Source: Scleromatobacter humisilvae (GTDB lineage: Bacteria; Pseudomonadota; Gammaproteobacteria; Burkholderiales; Burkholderiaceae_C). From it: a DNA stretch of 64,000 nucleotides. Shown here in pieces: positions 34,972 through 43,931 of the stretch (positions are counted from its first letter, which is position 1; every line of letters begins with the position of its first letter). The stretch is taken from assembly GCF_023231945.1 (NCBI RefSeq), contig NZ_JAJLJH010000009.1, positions 1 through 64,000 on the forward strand, written 5' to 3'. Made by a program: the position numbers and the translations under genes. The notes beneath the pieces were generated by a model that did not search any database, was not told the origin of the DNA, and saw only the letters and a program-made list of their open reading frames with translations.

Positions 34972-37578
34972 ATGGCAGCGCTCCACCTGCAATTGTTGTG
35001 GGCGGAATGGCGACATCATCCGTGGCGACAGGCCGCGGCGGTCATGGCCGTCGCGCTGGGCGTCGCACTGGCGTTCGCGGTGCAACTGATCAACGCGTCG
35101 GCGCTGTCGGAGTTCGAGACCGCGGTGCACGCAGCCAGCGGCGCGCCCGATTTCAGCGTGCGTCCGCGTGACGGCCTGCTGTCCGAAGACCTGTACGCGC
35201 GCGTCGCGATGACGCCGGGCGTGGCGCGAGCGAGTCCGGTGATCGACCTCGCCGTCGGCCTTCGCGGCCGCGACGGGCAATCGCATCCCGCCCGCCTGCT
35301 GGGCCTTGATGCACTGGTGGCACCGTGGATCTCGCCGGGCTGGCTCGCGCAGCCCGAGGCCTCGTCCGCGTCGAGCACGGCCGGCGCGCAGGCCTCACCG
35401 GTCGCGCCGCTGTCGGCACTCGATCCCGATCTCGTGTTCGTCAATGCGTCGGCGCGCGCGCAACTGGGCACGGCAGACCACGTCACGCTGCGGGTCGACG
35501 GCCGCGAGCAGAGCTTCGCGATCGGCGGCCGCATCGCCGCCGACGGGCCGCCCCTGCTGGTGATGGACATTGCCGGCGCGCAGACGCATTTCGATCGCGT
35601 CGGTTCGCTGTCGCGTGTCGACGTGCGATTGGCGCCCGGTGCGCGCCAGGAGGCCGTGATGGGGGCGCTCGACGCCGGCCCGGACGTGCGCGCCGCCGCG
35701 CCCGACGAGGCGGCGCTGCGCATGGCGCGCCTGTCGCAGTCCTACCGTGTCAACCTCAGCGTGCTGTCGCTGGTGGCGCTGTTCACCGGCGGCTTCCTCG
35801 TGTTCTCGGTGCAGTCGCTGGCGGTCGCCAAGCGCATCCCGCAGCTCGCGCTGCTGGGCGTGCTGGGCATGAGCGGACGCCAGCGCCGCACGCTCGTCTG
35901 GGCCGACAGCCTGACGGTGGGCGCGGTCGGCGGTCTCGCGGGTCTCGCGCTCGGCACGGCGCTGGCCGCCGCGGCGCTGCGCGCGCTGGGCGGCGACCTG
36001 GGCAGCGGCACCTTGGGCGCCAGCACGCCGCATCTGCAGTGGAACGTGCTGGCGGCGCTCGCGTATTTCACGCTCGGCGTCGCGTCGGCCTTCGCCGGCG
36101 GCTGGTGGCCTGCTCGTGCAGCGCAAGGTCTCGCGCCCGCGCAAAGCCTCAAAGGTCTCAGCACCGCCAGCGGCAGCGACTGGCCTGTCGGGTACGGGCT
36201 CGGACTGATCGCGCTCGCGGTCGCGCTGGCGCTCGTCCCGCCCTGGCGCGCGATCCCCTGGGGCGCCTATGCCTGCGTCGGCGTGCTGCTGCTGGGCGGG
36301 ATCAGCCTGGTGCCGCAGGTCGTCGCGCTGCTGTTGAAGGGCTTTCGAGGCGCCCGCAATCCGGTCGCGGCGCTCGCGGTCGCGCGTGCCGTCGACCAGC
36401 GCCACGCCGCGACCGCTGCGGTCGCCGGCGTCGTGGCCAGCCTGAGCCTGGTGGTGGCGCTCACGGTGATGGTCGCGAGCTTTCGCGACTCGCTGATCGT
36501 CTGGCTGGATGACGTGCTGCCCGCCGATGTCTACGTGCGGGCGCCACCCGGCGCCAGCGAAGGGCCGGTGTTCCTGCCGGCTGCGGTGCTGGCCGCGGCC
36601 TCGGGCCCGGGCGTGCGGCAGATACGCGCCGAGCGCCTGGTCACCATCACGCTCGCACCCGATCAACCCGACGCGACGCTGCTCGTGCGCGACCTGCCGA
36701 CGGGCAACGCCGCGCCGGCGCTCCCGTGGATCGTCGCACCCGATGCGACACCGCCTCCGCCGGCGGACTCCGGCGTGCTGTCGGTCTATCCGAGCGAGGT
36801 GCTGGCGGCGCTGCAGCACTTGAAGAAGGGCGACATCATGGAGGTGCCGCTGCCGCCGCGCGCGCCCGCCACGGGCGCCAAGGCACGCACGACCGCCGCA
36901 CGCGCCGTCGTGCGCGGAATCTGGCGCGACTATGCCCGCCAGCAAGGCGCGTTGCTGATGGCGCGCGCCGACTGGCTGCGCCTGACCGGCGACGAGCGCG
37001 TCAGCGGCCTCGCCGTGTGGCTGGTCGATCGCGACGCCAAGGAGTCGTCCGCGACAGACGGCCGCACCGCGGTCGTCGCGCGCCTGAAGGCGGCCGTCCC
37101 GGCCGACTCACCCATCGAGATCGCCACCTCCGGCGAGCTGCGCGACTACTCGCTGCGCATCTTCGACCGCAGCTTCGCCGTCACGCGCTGGCTGCAGGGC
37201 GTCGCGCTGGCGATCGGCCTGGCGGGCATCGCGGCCAGCTTCTCGGCGCAGGTGCTCGCGCGTCGGCGCGAGTTCGGCACGCTGCAGCACCTGGGCTTCA
37301 CGCGACGCCAGGTGCTGACGCTCGTGGCGTCCGAAGGCGCGTTGTGGAGCGCCGTCGGCGCCGCGCTGGGCCTGGCGCTCGGACTCGCGGTCAGCGTGGT
37401 GCTGGTGAAGGTCGTCAACCCACAGAGCTTCCACTGGACCATGCAAATGAGCGTGCCCCCCGGCACCCTGCTGACGCTGGGCCTGGGCGTGATCTTCGCG
37501 GGCGCGTTGACCGCGTGGGGCAGCGGTCATGCCGCCGCCGGCCGCGACGTCATACGTGCGGTGAAGGAGGACTGGTAA
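34972..37578 (+). CDS. ABC transporter permease with two FtsX domains
   Basis: An 868-residue inner-membrane permease of the YbbP/FtsX class. One hydrophobic segment near the N-terminus is followed by a periplasmic domain (about 50-260). Three membrane segments (about 275-400), a middle block of segments (about 415-500), a second periplasmic domain (about 520-730) and three C-terminal segments follow. The first FtsX core has RIPQLALLGVLGMSGRQRR; the second has RRREFGTLQHLGFTRRQVLT. The ATG at 34972 (MAALHLQLLWAEWRHHP) fits the family; a GTG at 34924 would add 16 residues. It probably extracts or exports a lipid-linked substrate with the ATPase at 31653. Confidence 0.87.
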   Translation: MAALHLQLLWAEWRHHPWRQAAAVMAVALGVALAFAVQLINASALSEFETAVHAASGAPDFSVRPRDGLLSEDLYARVAMTPGVARASPVIDLAVGLRGRDGQSHPARLLGLDALVAPWISPGWLAQPEASSASSTAGAQASPVAPLSALDPDLVFVNASARAQLGTADHVTLRVDGREQSFAIGGRIAADGPPLLVMDIAGAQTHFDRVGSLSRVDVRLAPGARQEAVMGALDAGPDVRAAAPDEAALRMARLSQSYRVNLSVLSLVALFTGGFLVFSVQSLAVAKRIPQLALLGVLGMSGRQRRTLVWADSLTVGAVGGLAGLALGTALAAAALRALGGDLGSGTLGASTPHLQWNVLAALAYFTLGVASAFAGGWWPARAAQGLAPAQSLKGLSTASGSDWPVGYGLGLIALAVALALVPPWRAIPWGAYACVGVLLLGGISLVPQVVALLLKGFRGARNPVAALAVARAVDQRHAATAAVAGVVASLSLVVALTVMVASFRDSLIVWLDDVLPADVYVRAPPGASEGPVFLPAAVLAAASGPGVRQIRAERLVTITLAPDQPDATLLVRDLPTGNAAPALPWIVAPDATPPPPADSGVLSVYPSEVLAALQHLKKGDIMEVPLPPRAPATGAKARTTAARAVVRGIWRDYARQQGALLMARADWLRLTGDERVSGLAVWLVDRDAKESSATDGRTAVVARLKAAVPADSPIEIATSGELRDYSLRIFDRSFAVTRWLQGVALAIGLAGIAASFSAQVLARRREFGTLQHLGFTRRQVLTLVASEGALWSAVGAALGLALGLAVSVVLVKVVNPQSFHWTMQMSVPPGTLLTLGLGVIFAGALTAWGSGHAAAGRDVIRAVKEDW

Positions 37579-38018
37579 GAAGACCTTGATTCGTCGCCGA
37601 TGCAGAATTCCTGCCCATCGCGCTGTCGTGCTCGAGCCTCGTTTCAAGTTCCATTGCCCAGAGTTCCTGCGCGCGCGAAGCGCACCGCCGGACAACTGAG
37701 AGGCCTGGACTTGACGCGGTCGACCCGGTACGCGCATCGACCGCAGCGACATGCGCGAACCACCCGCACTCATTGAGTTCGGACTGCATTGCTCCTGAGA
37801 CCACGACCAAGGCGACCGCTCACCAGAACCCCGCTCGGCATGCTGCGATGACCCCACCACTGCAGTCGCGATTCGACCCTCCTTTTGCGAACTCGCGCCA
37901 CCGCGTTCCCACGTTTCGAGGAACGACCCTCCTGCTCGACAGACTAGGGATGGCCCTCGCCCGACGGGGCGCCGCAGACTCTGAAGACTGACGATCAATA
38001 CGTCAGGGAGGTATGGCG
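37579..38018. other. Intergenic region upstream of the sigma-54 activator gene
   Basis: About 440 bases between the permease stop and the activator. I see no supported gene; a 72-codon frame at 37773-37991 lacks family features and a ribosome-binding site. No clear promoter boxes or terminator were found. An AGGGAGGT ribosome-binding site ends it at 38005-38012. Confidence 0.5.
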
Positions 38019-39398
38019 GTGTCCTGCACTCGATGGGCAATCTACTCGCACGCCGGTCTCGAGAGTTGTGCGGACAGCCTCCTGTCACTCGGCGAGGGCG
38101 GCGAAGGATTCACCGTCGAACGCGTCGTTTGCGACCCCGACTCGATTGGCGCGGGCATCTGCGGACTGGTCGTCGTCACTGACGCATCGCATCTGGATGC
38201 CACGCTGCACGTCCTGGACACCATGCGACGCCGCCATCCGGAGTGCGCGAGTGTCTGCGCGGCCCCCGACCTGGACATGGCAGCGCTCAGCGCCCTGGTG
38301 CGCGCGGGCGTGCGCGACTTCGTCTGCCTGCCCACGAGCGCGCCCGAGTTGTTCGTGCGCCTGTCGCGCGCGGCCGGGCCGCTCGAGGAACCCGCCTGCG
38401 AAGCGATGCATCCGGCGTCCGACATCGAGATCCGCGGCTTCGTGCATGTGAGCGCGGCCTGCGCGTTGGTGGCGGCGCAGTTGCCCGTGATGGCGCGCTG
38501 CCAGGCCAACGTGCTCATCTCCGGCGAGACGGGCACCGGCAAGGAGGTCTGCGCGCAGGCGGTGCACTACCTGTCGGCGCGCGCGGCGCAGCCCTGGGTC
38601 GCCGTCAACTGCGCGGCGATCCCCGCCGAACTGGTCGAGAACGAGTTGTTCGGCCACGCGAAGGGCGCGTACACCGCCGCACACGCTGCGCAGGCCGGAA
38701 TCGTTCGCGAGGCCGCGGGCGGCACGTTGTTCCTCGACGAGGTCGACTGCCTGCCGCTCGCCGCACAGGCGAAGCTGCTGCGGCTGCTGCAGGAGCGCGA
38801 GTTCCGTCCAGTCGGCTCGCAGGCGGCGCTGCGCGCGGACGTGCGCGTGATCGCGGCCAGCAACAGCGACTTGCGCCAGCTCGCGCGCGACGGCCGCTTC
38901 CGGCAGGACCTGTTCTTCAGGCTCAACGTACTCAACGTCCGGCTGCCGGCGCTGCGCGAGCGCCGCGAGGACATCCCGGTGCTGGCGCTTCATTTCCTGC
39001 GCGAGTTCAGCCATGAATTCGCGCGGCCAATCCCGGGACTGTCGCCCACCGCGCTGCGCAAGCTGCTGTCTCATGCGTGGCCGGGCAACGTGCGCGAGCT
39101 GCGCCACACGATAGAACGCGCAGTGCTGCTCGCGCCGGGACCGGTGCTGCGCGCCGAGGACCTCGACATCGACGATGGCGGCGCCGCCGCACCCGTCGCC
39201 GGCGACGAATCCTTCCAGGTTGCAAAGTCGCGCGTCGTGGACAGCTTCGAGCGCGACTACATCGAGCAGGCCCTTCTGCTGCATCGCGGCAACGTCACGC
39301 ATGCGGCGCTGGCAGCGAAGAAGGACCGGCGTGCGTTCTTCGAGTTGATCCGCAAGCACCGGATCGAGCCCGAGCGTTTCCGCCAGCGCGCGGCCTGA
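38019..39398 (+). CDS. Sigma-54-dependent transcriptional activator (bEBP) of the injection system
   Basis: A 459-residue enhancer-binding protein. Residues 1-125 look like a receiver fold that has lost key residues: the segment [17 protein letters not shown] has Leu where phosphorylated receivers have Lys. The AAA+ core (about 135-370) has Walker A GETGTGKE near 168, Walker [11 protein letters not shown] near 233, and arginine fingers in [13 protein letters not shown]. The sigma-54-contacting loop is GAYTAA rather than GAFTGA. A Fis-type HTH ends the protein ([20 protein letters not shown]). The strong GGAGG at 38007-38011 is too close to the ATG at 38013 but well spaced for the GTG at 38019. 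The gene lies directly before the sigma-54 promoter of the CIS cluster. Confidence 0.9.
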   Translation: MSCTRWAIYSHAGLESCADSLLSLGEGGEGFTVERVVCDPDSIGAGICGLVVVTDASHLDATLHVLDTMRRRHPECASVCAAPDLDMAALSALVRAGVRDFVCLPTSAPELFVRLSRAAGPLEEPACEAMHPASDIEIRGFVHVSAACALVAAQLPVMARCQANVLISGETGTGKEVCAQAVHYLSARAAQPWVAVNCAAIPAELVENELFGHAKGAYTAAHAAQAGIVREAAGGTLFLDEVDCLPLAAQAKLLRLLQEREFRPVGSQAALRADVRVIAASNSDLRQLARDGRFRQDLFFRLNVLNVRLPALRERREDIPVLALHFLREFSHEFARPIPGLSPTALRKLLSHAWPGNVRELRHTIERAVLLAPGPVLRAEDLDIDDGGAAAPVAGDESFQVAKSRVVDSFERDYIEQALLLHRGNVTHAALAAKKDRRAFFELIRKHRIEPERFRQRAA

Positions 39399-39671
39399 CC
39401 GGCCCGCAGGCCGCTGGCGTGCCGCCACCGCGGCGCCATTTCCATCCTATCCCGATGCCGCTTCGCATCCATCGCGCGACGCGCATGGGCGCGCTCGCGC
39501 GCGATCCGGCCAGGACTATTTCAGCCGGGTACACGGACATTTCCGCCCTGACGTCCGACGCTCGCGGCGCGGGGCCATCGCGCACGACCTCCCTCTCCTT
39601 GGCCAGACGAAATCATCCTGCCTCGCCAACCTGAGATGTCGGCGAATCAAGCACTTGGCAGACGCCGGCGA
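39399..39671 (+). promoter_or_regulatory. Intergenic region with candidate upstream activator site
   Basis: About 270 bases between the activator gene and its presumed target promoter. TCGCC at 39623-39627 and GGCGA at 39641-39645 form an inverted repeat whose arms are 18 bases apart, 28 bases before the -24 box; another pair (CGGAC/GTCCG) lies near 39535-39560. Either could be the enhancer for the activator. Neither is proven, and no gene is supported in this stretch. Confidence 0.35.
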
Positions 39672-39688
39672 CTGGCACGGTCGTTGCA
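39672..39688 (+). promoter_or_regulatory. Sigma-54 (RpoN) promoter of the contractile injection system
   Basis: The sequence CTGGCACG at 39672-39679, four bases, then TTGCA at 39684-39688 matches the sigma-54 consensus YTGGCACGRNNNTTGCW at every defined position. Transcription should start about 39700. This places the first structural gene's ATG at 39718 about 20 bases into the message and rules out an in-frame start at 39655. Confidence 0.88.
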
Positions 39689-39717
39689 AACAGTCCTGGC
39701 ACACCAGTCGAAGCGCG

Positions 39718-39993
39718 ATGGGAAAGTCCCTCGAAATCCATGAGGTCGTTCGGGCGCTGGCTTGCTACCTGCGCCTCAACCCGCATGCGTCGGATACGAC
39801 CGAAGGCATCCGCCTCTGGTGGTTTGACATGGAGTCCGAAGTGCCGATGGATCTCTTGCTGCCCGCTCTTGCCTGGATGGTCGAACACCGCATCGTCGAG
39901 CCGGTGGCGGCCCTCGACGGCCACCTGCGCTACCGCCGGACCGCGAGCGACCTGCAGATCGACGCGCTCCTGCAGGGCCACCCCGGCGCCTGA
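39718..39993 (+). CDS. Small winged-helix-like protein, first gene of the CIS operon
   Basis: A 91-residue protein, first in the sigma-54-driven operon. The ATG at 39718 is fixed by the promoter. The sequence alternates helices (SLEIHEVVRALACYLRLNP, VPMDLLLPALAWMVEHRIVE) with a terminal strand pair (VAALDGHLRYRRT), which looks like a winged-helix fold. I cannot name a family. It stands 4 bases before the DUF4255 gene. It could regulate the system or be a small structural adaptor. Confidence 0.7.
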   Translation: MGKSLEIHEVVRALACYLRLNPHASDTTEGIRLWWFDMESEVPMDLLLPALAWMVEHRIVEPVAALDGHLRYRRTASDLQIDALLQGHPGA

Positions 39994-39997
39994 AGCC

Positions 39998-40588
39998 ATG
40001 GCCACCTATCGCGCCATCGCCGCCGTCAGCAGTGCCCTCGAGGGCATGATCCGCGACCAGTATCCGCGCGACGAGTTCGACGCCGGCGTCCAGGTGAGCC
40101 TCTACCAGACGCGCGACTTCGAGGCGCCGATGGACAACGGCTTCTCGGTGTTCCTGTTCCACGTCGGCGTCAATCCGACGATGCGCAACCTCGCGCTGCG
40201 CCGCAGGCCGGACGGCCGGCGCGTGCGGCCCTCGCTGCCGCTGGACCTGCACTACATGATCTCGACCTGGGCAACCGACGTCCAGATGCAGCACCGCATG
40301 CTGGGCTGGGTGATGCGCATGCTGGAGGACAACAGCGTGCTCAGCGCCGGCCACCTGAACCACTACCTCGCGCAGGGCGATGCGTTCGCCGACAACGAGG
40401 GCCTCGAGGTGGTGTGCGAGCCGCTGTCGCTCGCCGACTACCTCACGCTGTGGGATCGCCTGCGTCCGCGCCTGCCGGTGTCGGCCACGTACCGCATCCG
40501 CGCGGTGATGCTGGACTCGGAGCAGTCGGTCGACGAAGGTCCGCGCGTTCAGTCCATCCTCGTGGATGGAGAGGGAGGCCCGGCATGA
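39998..40588 (+). CDS. DUF4255 family CIS cap/terminator protein (Pvc16-like)
   Basis: A 196-residue protein of the DUF4255/Pvc16 N-terminal family, which in PVC-type injection systems closes the distal end of the tube and sheath. Recognisable segments: YRAIAAVSSALEGMIRDQYP at the N-terminus, NGFSVFLFHVGVNPTMRN, PLPLDLHYMISTWATD-like LPLDLHYMISTWATDVQMQH, and HRMLGWVMRMLEDNSVLSAG. The length is typical for the short form. The stop overlaps the next start (ATGA). Confidence 0.87.
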   Translation: MATYRAIAAVSSALEGMIRDQYPRDEFDAGVQVSLYQTRDFEAPMDNGFSVFLFHVGVNPTMRNLALRRRPDGRRVRPSLPLDLHYMISTWATDVQMQHRMLGWVMRMLEDNSVLSAGHLNHYLAQGDAFADNEGLEVVCEPLSLADYLTLWDRLRPRLPVSATYRIRAVMLDSEQSVDEGPRVQSILVDGEGGPA

Positions 40589-41484
40589 GCGCCGTCGTGT
40601 CGCAGCGCCTCGGGTCGTTCCAGCGCAACACCCCGCTGGGCATCCGTTTCTGGGATCTCGCGGGCGGCACGTCCATCGTCGAGGGGCTGGATGTCCAGGT
40701 CTTTCCCGCGGCCAATCCGCTCGCGCGCCGACAGCTGCGACGCAACGCCAACGACGTCTACGCCGCCATCGACGTTGCCGGCCAGCGCAAGTTCGAACAG
40801 GTCGTCGCCTCGCCCCGCGACCTGCCGTGGTGGCAGGGCCCGACTTCGCCATCGCCGGCCTACCGGGTCGAGGTCAATGATCCGCTGGGCCGCTTCCTGC
40901 CCATGGGCTTCGACGTCGACTTGCCGCAGCCGGGCCTGCTCGACGTGTCCTCGCTCGTGCCGGTCAGCGCGCCCGCGCTGCCGCTCTGGCCCGACGACAA
41001 CGTCGCCTCGCCGACGACGCTCGCCGCCAAGGTGCCGCTGTTCTCCACGCCCAGCCGCGCCGTCCCGTCGCCGCTCGCCGTCGTCTACGCCCAGATGCGC
41101 GTGCAGGGCACGCTCGAGATCCCGGCATGGACGCTGCTGGGCGCCAGCATCGACGGCCGGCTGCGCGGCCTCGGCCTCGCCGACACGCAGGGCCGCGTCG
41201 CGGTGATGTTCCCCTACCCGAATCCGCCCGCCCAGCCGCTGACCTCGCCTTCGGTGGCGCAGTTCGACTTCCGCTGGACCGTCACGCTGCAGGCCTGGCG
41301 TGCCGCCACCCTCGCCGCCCCCGACCTCGCCGACATCCTCGGCCAGCTCGCGTCTCCGTGTCCTGTCGTCGACGCCGTCAGCGGAACGCCGACGCCGCGT
41401 CGTCTCGAGTACCGCATTCCGATGACGGCCCGCACCGAGGCGCAGCCGCCCACGGACGCGTCGTTCCTGTTGCTGTCCGCGTGA
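40585..41484 (+). CDS. Uncharacterised CIS-cluster protein
   Basis: A 299-residue protein without signal peptide or membrane segment. It starts at an ATG overlapping the DUF4255 stop and lies 45 bases before the sheath gene. The sequence is beta-rich and Pro-rich (RIFWD-like GIRFWDLAGG near residue 20, LDVQVFPAANPLARRQLRRN, then LPMGFDVDLPQPGLLDVSS). I do not recognise a family. Position between cap and sheath genes suggests a role in terminating, capping or decorating the sheath. Confidence 0.75.
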   Translation: MSAVVSQRLGSFQRNTPLGIRFWDLAGGTSIVEGLDVQVFPAANPLARRQLRRNANDVYAAIDVAGQRKFEQVVASPRDLPWWQGPTSPSPAYRVEVNDPLGRFLPMGFDVDLPQPGLLDVSSLVPVSAPALPLWPDDNVASPTTLAAKVPLFSTPSRAVPSPLAVVYAQMRVQGTLEIPAWTLLGASIDGRLRGLGLADTQGRVAVMFPYPNPPAQPLTSPSVAQFDFRWTVTLQAWRAATLAAPDLADILGQLASPCPVVDAVSGTPTPRRLEYRIPMTARTEAQPPTDASFLLLSA

Positions 41485-41529
41485 TGCGCGCTCTTCGTCC
41501 CCGAGCCCCCCGAGTCCAGGAGAAAGCAG

Positions 41530-43449
41530 ATGCCTGAATACCTCGCACCCGGCGTATTCGTCGAGGAAGTCTCTTTTCAAACGAAGTCCATCGAGGGGGT
41601 CGGCACCACGACGACCGGCTTCGTCGGGCCGACCCGGTACGGCCCGCTCGACATCGAGCCGGACATCATCACGAGCCTCGTGGAGTTCGAGCGGACCTAC
41701 GGCGGCCGCGAGCAGCTGGTGTACTCGGGCGAGCCGATGGACAACTACATGTGGCACGCCGTGCGCTCGTTCTTCGAGGAAGGCGGCACGCGCCTGTACA
41801 TCAGCCGCGTGTACACGCCGCCCGACAGCGACAGCTCGCTGCCGGGACACGCCGCCGGCTTCTTCGACACGAGCCCGTCGCCGCTGACCATCTATTCGCG
41901 CTTTCCCGGCGCCGCCGGCGACGCGCGCGTGACGCTGACGCTCAAGGCGGGCCAGAACGTGCTGGTCAACGACGGCGGCACGCCGGCCGTGCGCTCGATG
42001 CTCCCGCGCGATGTGGTGTGGCTGCGGAGCAAGGGCGGGGCCCCGACGTCGCCGCCGGTGGCCACGTCGCCGCCAACCGCGCCGAGCGCCGGTTTCTACC
42101 TCGCGCTGTATGACCCGTCGTCCGACAGCTGGCGCTTCTCCAGCACGGGCGACGACTTCGCCACTGCCGGCGTGCACCTGTCGGACCTGCTGCCCGCCCA
42201 CTGGGAGCTGCGCATCGTGACGACGACGGTCAACGTCGATCCGCTCGCCAGCAGCACCGGCGAGTTCGTCGTGGCCGACCTGCCGCTCGATCCGATGCAC
42301 CAGCGCGGCGGCAGCCCGGATTCGCTTTTCGCCTATTTCGCGGAGCAGCCCGCCAACCAGTCGCGGGCGCGCACGCTGCCGCTCCTGCTGCTCGACGCCG
42401 AGGTCGCCGCGCTGGGCACCGGCCTGGACGTCCTGAATTCGCTGCTCGCCGCCGCGCCCGGCGTGCGGACGGCGCTGACGGATCCCGCGAGCTCCGCCGC
42501 CGCGCGCGGCCTGTGGATGGTGATGTCCGGCGGCAGCGATGGCCAGCGTCCGGAGGCCGACGAGTACGAGGGCCAGGTCGATCCCGTCACCGATCGCAAG
42601 ACCGGCCTGATGCAGTTCGAGGACCTGGACGACATCGCGATCGTCGCCGCGCCGGGCTCGACCTTCGGCTATGAGGACGCGTCCTACCAACCGACCGCCC
42701 AGACCATCATCCATCTGCTGATCGACCACTGCGAGCGCATGCGCTACCGCATCGCGGTGATCGACAGCGGCAACGACCAGGCGATCGCCGACGTGCGCGC
42801 CATGCGCGCGCAGCTCGACTCCAGCTATGCCGCGCTCTACTACCCGTGGATACGAATCCTCGACCCGCTGTCGCAGCAGGAGATCTACGTCCCGCCGTCG
42901 GGCTCGGTGTGCGGCATCTATGCGCGCAACGACATCAACCGGGCGGTCTACAAGGCGCCCGCCAACGAGGTCGTCAACCTCGCGCTCGGCTTCGAGCGCT
43001 TCCTGAACAAGGCGCAGCAGGAGGTGCTCAACCCCGAGGGCATCAATTGCTTCCGATACTTCGAGGGCCGCGGCATGCGGCTATGGGGCGCACGCACGAT
43101 CAGCTCCGACCCCGAGTGGAAGTACGTCAACCTGCGGCGCTACTTCGCCTTCCTCGAGCACTCGATCGACAAGGGCACGCAGTGGGCGGTGTTCGAACCC
43201 AACGGGCCGCTGCTGTGGGCCAACCTGCGGCGCGCCGTGCAGGAGTTCCTGTTGGGGCAGTTCCAGAACGGCGCGCTGCTGGGCGACAAGCCCGAGCAGG
43301 CGTATTTCGTGCGCTGCGACCGCTCGACGATGTCGCAGGACGACCTCGACAACGGCCGCCTCGTCTGCCTGGTCGGCGTCGCCGCGCTGAAGCCCGCCGA
43401 GTTCGTGATCTTCCGCATCGGCCAGTGGACCGCCGACAGCACCAACTGA
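41530..43449 (+). CDS. Contractile tail sheath protein 1
   Basis: A 639-residue phage-type tail sheath subunit (Pvc2/gp18-like), which contracts to drive the tube through a membrane. The N-terminus MPEYLAPGVFVEEV and AFxG-type FVGPTRYGP are typical. The conserved C-terminal sheath domain includes VRAMRAQLDSSYAALYYPWI, AGIYARND-like VCGIYARNDINRAVYKAPAN, and NPEGINCFRYFEGRGMRLWGARTI. A Pro-rich insert (TSPPVATSPPTAP, about residue 175-187) lies in the variable outer domain. AGGAG lies ahead of the ATG. Confidence 0.95.
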   Translation: MPEYLAPGVFVEEVSFQTKSIEGVGTTTTGFVGPTRYGPLDIEPDIITSLVEFERTYGGREQLVYSGEPMDNYMWHAVRSFFEEGGTRLYISRVYTPPDSDSSLPGHAAGFFDTSPSPLTIYSRFPGAAGDARVTLTLKAGQNVLVNDGGTPAVRSMLPRDVVWLRSKGGAPTSPPVATSPPTAPSAGFYLALYDPSSDSWRFSSTGDDFATAGVHLSDLLPAHWELRIVTTTVNVDPLASSTGEFVVADLPLDPMHQRGGSPDSLFAYFAEQPANQSRARTLPLLLLDAEVAALGTGLDVLNSLLAAAPGVRTALTDPASSAAARGLWMVMSGGSDGQRPEADEYEGQVDPVTDRKTGLMQFEDLDDIAIVAAPGSTFGYEDASYQPTAQTIIHLLIDHCERMRYRIAVIDSGNDQAIADVRAMRAQLDSSYAALYYPWIRILDPLSQQEIYVPPSGSVCGIYARNDINRAVYKAPANEVVNLALGFERFLNKAQQEVLNPEGINCFRYFEGRGMRLWGARTISSDPEWKYVNLRRYFAFLEHSIDKGTQWAVFEPNGPLLWANLRRAVQEFLLGQFQNGALLGDKPEQAYFVRCDRSTMSQDDLDNGRLVCLVGVAALKPAEFVIFRIGQWTADSTN

Positions 43450-43471
43450 CCCCCATCCGCCAGGAGCACTC

Positions 43472-43927
43472 ATGGCCACACTGACTCCCCGCGCCCCGTA
43501 TGCAGCGTTCAACTTTCTCGTCGACCTCGGTGACAACGTGACCGAAGGCCTGCAGGCCGGCTTCCAGGAAGTCACCGGCATCGGCATGGAGGTGACGGTC
43601 GCGGAATACCGCAATGGCAACCACAAGGAAAACAGCGTCATGAAGGTGACGACGCTGAACAAGATGACCGACGTCACCTTGAAGCGCGGCGTCATCGGCT
43701 CGCTGAACCTGTACCAGTGGCTCGACCAGATCCGCAACGGCGACCCCGACGCGCTGCGCACGGTCTACGTGCACCTGCAGAACGAGGATCACACCGACAC
43801 CGTGATGACCTGGAAGCTGCTGCGCGCGCGCATCATCAAGCACACCAGCGGCCCGTTCAACGCCAAGGGCACGGACGTGGCGATGGAAGAGATGGTGCTC
43901 GCGTACGAGCGGCTCGAGATGGAGTGA
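43472..43927 (+). CDS. Tail tube protein 1
   Basis: A 151-residue tube subunit of the gp19/Hcp-like family (Pvc1 type). Family features: YAAFNFLVDLGD at the N-terminus, AGFQEVTGIGMEV, TLKRGVIGSLNLYQWLDQIRNG, and the C-terminal KHTSGPFNAKGTDVAMEEMVLAYERLE. It follows the first sheath gene by 22 bases with AGGAG ahead of the ATG. Tube hexamers form the inner channel that carries cargo. Confidence 0.94.
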   Translation: MATLTPRAPYAAFNFLVDLGDNVTEGLQAGFQEVTGIGMEVTVAEYRNGNHKENSVMKVTTLNKMTDVTLKRGVIGSLNLYQWLDQIRNGDPDALRTVYVHLQNEDHTDTVMTWKLLRARIIKHTSGPFNAKGTDVAMEEMVLAYERLEME

Positions 43928-43931
43928 GGCG

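Noticed and set aside
37773-37991. 72-codon frame before the activator gene
   Set aside because: No ribosome-binding site, no motif, composition like intergenic DNA.
40549-42729. 726-codon minus-strand frame opposite the sheath gene
   Set aside because: Low-complexity Arg/Gly/Ala sequence, shadow of the sheath reading frame.
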